This document shows, piece by piece, positions 8,692 to 16,400 of a stretch of DNA of 64,000 nt. The notes under the pieces are model-generated. The model was given only the letters and a program-made list of their open reading frames with translations. It searched no databases and was not told where the DNA came from. Every line of letters starts with the position of its first letter. The stretch's first letter is position 1. Made by a program: the position numbers and the translations under genes. This stretch comes from Gillisia hiemivivida (GTDB lineage Bacteria; Bacteroidota; Bacteroidia; Flavobacteriales; Flavobacteriaceae): NCBI RefSeq assembly GCF_007997295.1, contig NZ_VORY01000001.1, positions 461,730 to 525,729 on the forward strand, given 5' to 3'.

Positions 8692-10764
8692 TTACCAGAT
8701 CTTCACTCTGTTCTCTGGTTTCACATACATTTTATCACCTTCCGTAATTTCGAAAGCTTCGTAAAACGCATCTATATTTTGTAATGGCACATAAGCACGA
8801 TACATTCCAGGAGAATGCGGATCGGTTTTAATTCTATTTCTTAAAGCTTCATCTCTCATTTTGGTGCGCCATACGGTTGCCCAAGAAAGGAAGAAACGTT
8901 GCTCTGGTGAGAACCCATCTATTTCGCCAGGGTTTCCATGTTCTTTCAAATGTATTTGCAACCCATCGTAAGCAGCATTTACACCACCAAGATCTCCAAT
9001 ATTTTCACCTAAAGTGAACTTACCGTTTATGTAAACACTGTCTAAAACTTCAATAGCACTGTATTGCTCTGCTAAAGCTCCTCCAAGACCTTCAAAAGAC
9101 TCTAGGTCTTTATCGCTCCACCAGTTGTTTAAGTTTCCTTCAGCATCAAAACGAGAACCGCTATCATCGAATCCGTGAGAGATCTCATGACCTATCACCG
9201 CACCAATTCCACCATAATTTACAGCAGCATCTGCTTTGTAATCGTAGAAAGGTGGTTGTAGAATCGCTGCAGGAAATACGATCTCGTTGTAGCTTGGATT
9301 GTAGTAAGCATTTACAATTTGAGGTGCCATAAACCATTCGGTCTTATCTACTGGCTCTCCTAATTTTGCCATGTCTTCTTTTACATTCCATTTGGAGGCA
9401 TTCATCATATTTTGGAAATAAGATCCATTAGCATCTTTAGGAGAAGAGATCTCCAATTGGCTATAATCTTTCCACTCATCTGGATATCCAACTTTAATGG
9501 TAGTAGATGCTAATTTTTCTTTAGCTTTTGTTTTAGTGCTGTCGCTCATCCAAGTAAGATTGTCTATTCTTCCTTCGTAAGCTTTAATGATGTTAGCGAT
9601 CATTTCCTGAGCCTTTTTCTTAGCTTCTGGCGGAAAGTTCTCTTCTACATATAACTTTCCTAGAGCCTCTCCTAGAGTCCCGTTTACAGTTTGTAAGGCA
9701 CGTTCTTTAAGTGCACGTTGCTCTTTAGCTCCTTGAAGCGTTTTGCTGTAAAAATCCCAGTTGGTTTGTTCTATTTCCATGCTTAAAACAGAAGAAGCAT
9801 CATTCAATAAATTCCAACGTAAATATGTTTTCCAGTCCGCAACCTTGTTAGCCATAAATGTTTTTTGCAAAGCATCCATGTATTTAGGCTGAGATACAAT
9901 TACCGTATCTATTTTAGAAGCTCCAATTTCGTCGAAATATTTTTTCCAGTTGATTGCAGAAACTTGATTTTGCAATTGTGCTACAGCCATTGGATTGTAG
10001 GTTTTTCTCGCATCTCTACGATCTACCTTATCCATTTGTGGCGTTGCCAAACTTGTTTCGAAAGCCAGAATTGTTTCTGCACTTTTAGAAGCTTCCTCTT
10101 CAGAATCTCCTAAATATTGCAACATTCTGGTGATATGCTTCTTGTATTTCTCTCGGGTTTCCTGAGAGTTGGAATCGTCCATTATATAATAATCTCTATC
10201 TGGTAATCCTAATCCAGAAGGATAGATATATGCAGCATTGGAATTACTATCCTTAGCATCTGCACGCACTGTGAATCCGAAAAATCCGGCTCCCCCGTAT
10301 TGTTGCATTTCGGTTAAGAATGCCTGTAAGTCTTCTTTGTTTTGGATCGCTGCTATTTTGTCTAGATATGGTGTTAAAGGTGTTACTCCTTTTTTATTTC
10401 TAGCAACAGTGTCCATGATGCTTTGGTATAAAAACACCGCTTTTGCTTGGTCACTCTTGGCGTCTAAATCCTTGTTATTTGACGCTTTTTCTAGTAAAGC
10501 AAGTGCATCCTCATCGGTATTTTTTCTTAGTTCATTAAAACTACCCCAAGTTGTGTATTCATCTGGGATCTCTGTAGAATCTGCCCATGTACCGTTTACA
10601 TATCTAAAGAAATCTTCTCTAGGACTCACTGTAGTATCCATAAAAGCTAAATTAATCCCGTGGGATTCTTCTTTAGCATCCATTTTTTTATCGTCGCTTT
10701 TACATCCGGTTACTACCGTTGCTGCAAGGGCAGATAAAATAAACGCATTTGTTATTTTTTTCAT
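8692..10764 (-). CDS. pepO: M13 family metallopeptidase (neprilysin/PepO-like lipoprotein)
   Basis: The 690-residue protein has a lipoprotein signal ending VVTGC (Cys21), an M13 N-terminal domain, and a C-terminal catalytic domain with the zinc motif HEISH (His526, Glu527, His530) and the downstream ENIGDLGG motif that supplies the third ligand. Length and motif order match neprilysin-type oligopeptidases, which cleave peptides up to about 40 residues. The lipid anchor suggests the cell envelope. It is a single-gene unit with its own terminator at the 3' end. The symbol follows family usage. Confidence 0.93.
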   Translation of the reverse strand: MKKITNAFILSALAATVVTGCKSDDKKMDAKEESHGINLAFMDTTVSPREDFFRYVNGTWADSTEIPDEYTTWGSFNELRKNTDEDALALLEKASNNKDLDAKSDQAKAVFLYQSIMDTVARNKKGVTPLTPYLDKIAAIQNKEDLQAFLTEMQQYGGAGFFGFTVRADAKDSNSNAAYIYPSGLGLPDRDYYIMDDSNSQETREKYKKHITRMLQYLGDSEEEASKSAETILAFETSLATPQMDKVDRRDARKTYNPMAVAQLQNQVSAINWKKYFDEIGASKIDTVIVSQPKYMDALQKTFMANKVADWKTYLRWNLLNDASSVLSMEIEQTNWDFYSKTLQGAKEQRALKERALQTVNGTLGEALGKLYVEENFPPEAKKKAQEMIANIIKAYEGRIDNLTWMSDSTKTKAKEKLASTTIKVGYPDEWKDYSQLEISSPKDANGSYFQNMMNASKWNVKEDMAKLGEPVDKTEWFMAPQIVNAYYNPSYNEIVFPAAILQPPFYDYKADAAVNYGGIGAVIGHEISHGFDDSGSRFDAEGNLNNWWSDKDLESFEGLGGALAEQYSAIEVLDSVYINGKFTLGENIGDLGGVNAAYDGLQIHLKEHGNPGEIDGFSPEQRFFLSWATVWRTKMRDEALRNRIKTDPHSPGMYRAYVPLQNIDAFYEAFEITEGDKMYVKPENRVKIW

Positions 10765-11198
10765 CTAAAAGAATAAGTTTAAAATTTCACGCTAAAATAC
10801 TAAAAAGTAACAGATTACAAATGATTATTTGGAATTGGAAATTTTGGGGTTTTTAAGAGCTAAAATTGAAGGTGTTTTCAATACAGTTCTACTTTGAGCT
10901 CAACAAGATATTATATTCTTTCAATAGAATTCTTCCATCTTTTTCTGAAGCTTATAAAATTACTGCAGACTATGATCATAAATTAAAGAGATGCTGAAAA
11001 CATCATTGTCTTCAAAATTTAAAATCTCATGTAAAGCACTTTAAAACACGTTATATAATTAGTAGGATTGAAAGCATGTTTAAGGATAAAAGTTATAAGG
11101 AATTTGGTAATAGATTTTGACTTGTTAGCAAATATTTGCTTTATACCATCGGCAAGTTCATTCTTGTAATCAATAGTATTTATGTAATTTATTATAAC
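10765..11198. other. Intergenic gap, no gene seen
   Basis: This AT-rich stretch of about 430 bp lies upstream of both the M13 gene and the DUF559 cassette. No RNA gene or coding frame stands out. A possible promoter for the M13 gene is TTTG followed 18 bp later by TATTTTAG on the minus strand, one mismatch from the TAnnTTTG consensus. Confidence 0.35.
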
Positions 11199-11654
11199 CC
11201 CTACCCCTAAAGGGGAGTTTACCAGCTATTCTTATAACTATCTTTCTGATATGAAAAATTTAAACTATTCAGGAATGCATTACGGAGCAACACCACAGAT
11301 ATTCCATAATGCTAGGATTTTACGATATAGAGAAACACAAGAAGAAAAGATATTATGGGAATATCTAAAAGGAAAACCTCAAGGAGTTAAATTTATAAGA
11401 CAACACCCATGCGGCATTTATATATTGGACTTCTATTGTCATATATTGAAGCTATCCATTGAAATAGACGGTGGATATCATTTAAAAAAAGAACAAATTG
11501 AGAGTGATAATGTGCGAACAAAATTTCTTCAGGAATGCGGGGTTAAAGAGCTTCGGTTTACAAATGAACAGGTTAATAATCAGATGACTGAAATTTTTAA
11601 AAAAATAATATTAGAGATGGAATCTTAATCCCCTTTAGGGGTTGGGGGTTACCA
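11196..11654. mobile_element. DUF559 gene flanked by inverted CCCCTAAAGGGG repeats
   Basis: The left end (about 11196-11222) contains TAACCCCTACCCCTAAAGGGG. The right end (about 11629-11654) contains the inverse, CCCCTTTAGGGGTTGGGGGTTA. The two ends are imperfect inverted repeats, each with an internal palindrome, and they closely bracket a single endonuclease-like gene. The layout recalls REP palindromes around RAYT genes. Mobility is inference: no target duplication could be established by eye. Confidence 0.5.
11251..11628 (+). CDS. DUF559 endonuclease-like protein (Vsr/PD-(D/E)XK fold family)
   Basis: The 125-residue protein contains the DUF559 signature: ARILRYRETQEEKILWEYL, KFIRQHPCGIYILDFYC and LSIEIDGGYH. 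In the fold, the Asp of ILDFYC and the Glu of IEIDG are the expected metal ligands. The family resembles Vsr mismatch endonucleases, but its cellular role is poorly known. An alternative start is the Met codon at 11275. The gene is bracketed by inverted palindromic repeats. Its key residues are present, so it looks intact. Confidence 0.85.
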   Translation: MKNLNYSGMHYGATPQIFHNARILRYRETQEEKILWEYLKGKPQGVKFIRQHPCGIYILDFYCHILKLSIEIDGGYHLKKEQIESDNVRTKFLQECGVKELRFTNEQVNNQMTEIFKKIILEMES

Positions 11655-11934
11655 ATGAATTAAATAATTAAATTCTTCCGACCTATCGGCCAAAGAATGC
11701 TCACTAAAAACTCCTATCACTGAAATTGAGCAAATCCTCTGGGAGAACCCCGAGCCATCTACCTCATTCCCAAACCTTGTTAAAATAATAACCCCCTTTG
11801 TTTAAAAGATCTAAATATTTAAAAATTAATTGATTAGCTTTATATACCTCATTACAAATAGCCTACGCAGGATGCATTTTTACAGCCCCCGTTAAAATGC
11901 AAAAGATTCATTTTGTTAAAAATGTTTTGTAAAA
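11655..11934. other. Gap upstream of the FIST remnant, with one hairpin
   Basis: Together with the right DUF559 repeat this makes a 306-bp stretch without a gene. Its only notable structure is TGCATTTT (11873-11880) paired with AAAATGCA (11894-11901) around a C-rich loop, about 35 bp before the FIST start. This could be a leader hairpin or part of a regulatory site for the signalling block. Confidence 0.35.
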
Positions 11935-12400
11935 ATGAGATCAAAATCAATAAAAGGGAAATCAACAGCAGAAATTGAAACCGCTTTGGTTCAAAGTATG
12001 TCAGATGGATTTAAGCCAAGCCTAGCCATCGTTTTCTGCTCAAAAAGCCTAGATATAAACACATTACGCGCATTACCCGATTCTAAAATCATTAAAATTT
12101 TTGGAGCCAACACCAATGGTGAATTTAGAGATGAAGAAACCGAAAAGGGCACGGCCGACATTCTTTTGCTCGATATGAAAAAAGAATATTTTCAGCTTTA
12201 TTTTGAGGAATATCCAAGTAAAAACTACCCTGAAGTCGCTACTCACTATGATATCTGAAGAATTGGAACGTGTTAAAGGAGTTTGGGATGAACCCATAAT
12301 AGGGTTTTTTAGCTATGGAGAATTTGGAAAATTGAAAAACAGAATACACGAATTTCATAATAACACCAATTGTGTTGAAGCATTGAAAGAAAAAGTATGA
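11935..12400 (+). pseudogene. FIST-domain sensor protein, internally deleted and frameshifted
   Basis: The first frame (11935-12258) encodes about 107 residues like a FIST N-terminal domain: KSIKGKSTAEIETALVQSM, KPSLAIVFCSKS, IFGANTNGEF and ILLLDMKKEYFQLYF. From about 12250 to 12400 a different frame encodes the typical end of a FIST C-terminal domain, IIGFFSYGEFGK then EFHNNTNCVEALKEK. Intact FIST proteins are around 380 residues, so well over half of the gene is missing between these parts and the join is out of frame. The stop codon still overlaps the kinase start (ATGA), so the original FIST-kinase pairing is preserved. FIST proteins are ligand sensors, often paired with kinases. Confidence 0.75.
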
Positions 12401-13437
12401 ACCAAAATTTACAAACCATATTAGATTTTATTGAAATGGAAACAAATTTATCTATGGAAGAAAAAACAGCTTTAAATAAAGCAGTAAAAGAGGCAGACAA
12501 AGCCTTGATTATTTCAGAATTTAAGCTGGAACGTACAGAAAGAGTTAAACGTACCACTGCTATTTTATTGGAAGAGACCATTCAAGAACTGGAGCAAAAG
12601 CGTAGAGCTATTGAAGAAAAAAATCAAGAATTAAGCAAGTCCCTTAAAGAATTAAAAACGGCTAAAGCGCAATTGATTCATTCTGAAAAAATGGCAAGTT
12701 TGGGTGAACTTACAGCTGGGATTGCACATGAAATAAAGAATCCATTGAACTTTGTGAATAATTTTAGTGAAGTAAGTAAAGAACTTTTAGAAGAATTAAA
12801 AGAAGAAATAGTTAACAAAAACTATGAGGAAGTAAAAGAAATAGCAAACGACGTCATTGAAAATCTTGAGAAAATCCTGCACCATGGTAAACGAGCTGAT
12901 AGCATTGTAAAAGGAATGTTGCAACAAAGCCGAAGCAGCTCTGGCGTTAAAGAATTGACAGATATTAATGTTTTAGTCGATGAATATTTACGTCTCGCCT
13001 TTCATGGTTTACGTGCCAAAGACAAAGCCTTCAATTCTACCTTGGAATCCGACTTTGACGATTCTATTGGAAAAATCGAAATCGTTCCACAAGACATAGG
13101 TAGAGTTATTTTGAACTTGATTACCAATGCATTTTATGCGGTAAATGAGAAAAAGCTGAAATCAACAGATGCTTATCAACCAACAGTTTCGGTAAGTACC
13201 TTAAAGAAAGATGGAGGCATCGAAATAAAAGTAAGTGACAATGGCAATGGTATTTCAAAAAAAGTACGGGACAAAATGTTTCAGCCTTTTTTCACCACAA
13301 AACCTACAGGAAAAGGCACAGGTTTAGGTTTGAGTTTGAGTTATGATATAATTAAAAATCATGGTGGTGAGTTGAAGGTCAAAACAGTAGGTGGAAAGGG
13401 AACCACATTTACTATCCATATTCCAGTCAAAAGCTAA
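12397..13437 (+). CDS. Soluble sensor histidine kinase (FIST-linked)
   Basis: The 346-residue protein has no membrane segment. A coiled-coil N-terminal half (to about residue 100) leads into a HisKA-like dimerisation domain with phospho-acceptor His111 in GIAHEIKNPLNFVNNFSE. The ATP-binding domain has an N box (NLITNAFYAVNEKK), a G1 box (VSDNGNGI), an F box (FFTTKPTGKG) and a G2 box (GTGLGLSLSYDII). It overlaps the FIST remnant by ATGA and is followed by the giant kinase after 3 bp. Its transmitter is nearly the same as those of the next two kinases. With its FIST partner decayed, its input is uncertain. Confidence 0.9.
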   Translation: MNQNLQTILDFIEMETNLSMEEKTALNKAVKEADKALIISEFKLERTERVKRTTAILLEETIQELEQKRRAIEEKNQELSKSLKELKTAKAQLIHSEKMASLGELTAGIAHEIKNPLNFVNNFSEVSKELLEELKEEIVNKNYEEVKEIANDVIENLEKILHHGKRADSIVKGMLQQSRSSSGVKELTDINVLVDEYLRLAFHGLRAKDKAFNSTLESDFDDSIGKIEIVPQDIGRVILNLITNAFYAVNEKKLKSTDAYQPTVSVSTLKKDGGIEIKVSDNGNGISKKVRDKMFQPFFTTKPTGKGTGLGLSLSYDIIKNHGGELKVKTVGGKGTTFTIHIPVKS

Positions 13438-13440
13438 ATC

Positions 13441-16400
13441 ATGAAACTCACCAAAAAAATAGAAACAGAAGTTCTGAAAGTGTATGACACTTGGCTGCAC
13501 AGTTACTTAAATGGTGATGTAGAAACTTACGATTTTTATTTTGATGACGATTATCACTTTATTGGCTCTACCAAGAACGAAGAGTTTTTAAACCGAAAAG
13601 GCACCACTAATTTCTTTAAAGCGACTGCAAACCAGTTAGCTGGAAAAACCCAACTAAGAAATGAAACCAAAATAATTGAGAAGTTTGAAGAGCTTGTGTT
13701 TATTACTCATTTGTTTGATGCTTGGTTTTTAAATGGAGCAGACTGGTCTTATTATGGACGATTTCGATTTACAAATGCATTAAAAAACAACAAAGAAGGT
13801 TGGCGATTTATCTATCAACATTTCTCTACAACAGACAGTAAAGCACAAGAAGGAGAAACCATAGGCTTTGACCAAATAAGTGCTGAAAATCTTCAACTAA
13901 GACAAGCTGTAAAAAGGCGAACCACAGAACTAGAGCAAAAAAATCGAGAATTAGAGGTTGAAACAGCATTGGAGCGGGTGAGAGCGGTTGCAATGAGTAT
14001 GTATACTAGTAAAGGCATTACTAATTCTGTTAACGCTGTGTTCAAGGAATTGGAGAAATTGGGATTGGATACTATTCGTTGCGGAATTGGCATATTCGAT
14101 GATGAAACCAACAAGGTAAACGTATGGACAGCTTCATCTGATGAATCCGAAAAAATCGCTAATTTATCTGGAGATGAGAATTTAGAAGGACATCCGCTCT
14201 TGGAGCTAATTTATGATCATTGGCTACTTCAAAAGGATTTATCTTATATATTAAAAGACAAGGATCTTATAGATTACTATAAGAAAACTTCAAAATCAAA
14301 CTTTCCCGTTGAAGCTCCAGATTTAAATAAAAACATAGAAACTCAGTATTATCATTGTACGATGTTCCCCGCCGGCGGTCTTTTTGCATTTAGGGAGACA
14401 GGATTTTCTGAAGAAGTTAAATACTTGATGAAGCGTTTTTCTGAGGTTTTTCATCTCTCATTTATTCGCCATCAAGATCTCAAAAAAGCAGAAATACAGG
14501 TAAGAGAAACAAATATTGAATTGGCATTAGAAAGGGTTCGTGCAAGAACCATGAGTATGCAAAGAAGTGATGAGTTAACGGATACTTCTATGCTCCTATT
14601 TCAACAAATTGAAGAATTAGGGATAAATTCCTTTGCCTGTGGTTTTAATATCTGGGACGATGATAAAAAAGCTGCTACTGCGTGGATGGCAAGTAAAGAT
14701 AGACTTCAACCTCCATTTAAAACGAATTCTTCTGAGGACGTTTATGTTCTTTTTCACGAAGCAGAAAAAAGAGGCGAATCTTTATTTATTCTTGAACAGA
14801 AAGGTAAAGAACTAGAAGAACATTATAAGTATTTGGTAACTATTCCAGAAGTAAAGAAATTAAGTGAAGCTGGTCTTTCTTTCCCTACTTTTCAAATTAT
14901 TCATTGTGCCTATTTTTCGAAGGGTTACCTCATGTTTATTACTTTAGAACCTGTTCCAGATGCGCATGACATATTCAAACGATTCGCGAGAGTTTTTGAA
15001 CAAACCTACACCCGTTTTCTCGACCTTCAAAAAGTAGAAGCACAAGCAAGGGAAGCAAAGATAGAAGCTGCCCTAGAGAGAGTTAGAGCAAAGGGTATGG
15101 AAATGCGTAATACATTTGAACTTCAGGAGGTTGTGAACACACTTGCTCAGCAATTCCATAGCATGAAAATGGATATAACTGGAGTTTTTATAGCCATTGC
15201 TAATCAAGAAATTGATAAAGAATTCACATTTTGGGGATCTTCAGGCGTAGCTGAAACTTATCTAAAAAAAGCAACAATTCCTTTTCTAGATCGGCCTATT
15301 TATACTGTTTTGGCAAAAGCGATTAAAACAAACAAGGGATTTTTTACTGAAGAATACACAAGAGAGGAAAAAATAGAATTCTTTAAACACATGTTTAAAC
15401 ATCCTCCGTTCAATTCATCTACTTCTGAATGGAAAGAGCAGGTATTGACTCGTGAAGGTGATTATACTAGATCTGTTTTTGTATCTCATTACACAACAAT
15501 ATTTGTCGTTAACCATAACGGGAGAAAATTATCTGATTCGGATAATGAAATTTTGAAGCGCTTCGGAAAAATTTTTGAACAGAGTTATATAAGATTTCTC
15601 GATCTTCAAAAAGCAGAAGCACAGGCAAGAGAAGCACATATTGAAACTGCTTTGGAAAAAGTGCGAAGTCGTTCCATGGGAATGCAAGAAAGTGAAGAGC
15701 TTAAAGAGGTCATCCAGGTTGTCTATGATCAATTCGTTACATTAAATATTTACATTGAGCATACAGGTTTTATTTTGGATTATAAGGAAAGGGAGGATAT
15801 GCATATTTGGCTCGCCGATCTGCACGAGGTCCCTACCGAGGTAAGCTTTCCTTATTTTGATACTGCCCATTGGAATAGTTTTATTGAAGCTAAAGAAAAA
15901 GGAATGGATTTCTTTGTCAATCATTTAACTTTTGAAGAAAAAAATAAATTTTATAATCAACTTTTTAAGCTTATTCCTGGTGTGCCAAAGGAAACAATCA
16001 ACTATTATCTCAGTTGTCCAGGCCTTGCGATTTCAACTGTTTTATTGGACAATATTGGCCTATATATCGAGAACTTTAAGGGTATTCCTTATACAGATGA
16101 AGAAAACAGCATTCTCATGCGCTTTGGAAAGGTGTTCCAACAAACCTACACACGGTTCCTAGATCTTCAAAAAGCAGAGGAACAAGCCAGAGAAGCTCAG
16201 ATAGAAGTTGCCTTGGAGAGAGTTAGGGCCAAAGCAATGGCCATGCACAGCAGTAAGGATATATCGGGGGCAACAGTTGTTGTTTTTAATGAATTGGGCA
16301 AATTGGGAATAGATTTTGAGCGATGTGGGATCGCTATTTTTAACGATACCCCTGTAATAGAAGTCTGGTCAACCCCGCTATTGCACAATTCTACCGAGGT

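Noticed and set aside
10238..10768. Plus-strand open frame of 176 codons
   Set aside because: It lies entirely antisense within the M13 peptidase gene, which has clear catalytic motifs. The composition looks like a reverse-strand shadow.
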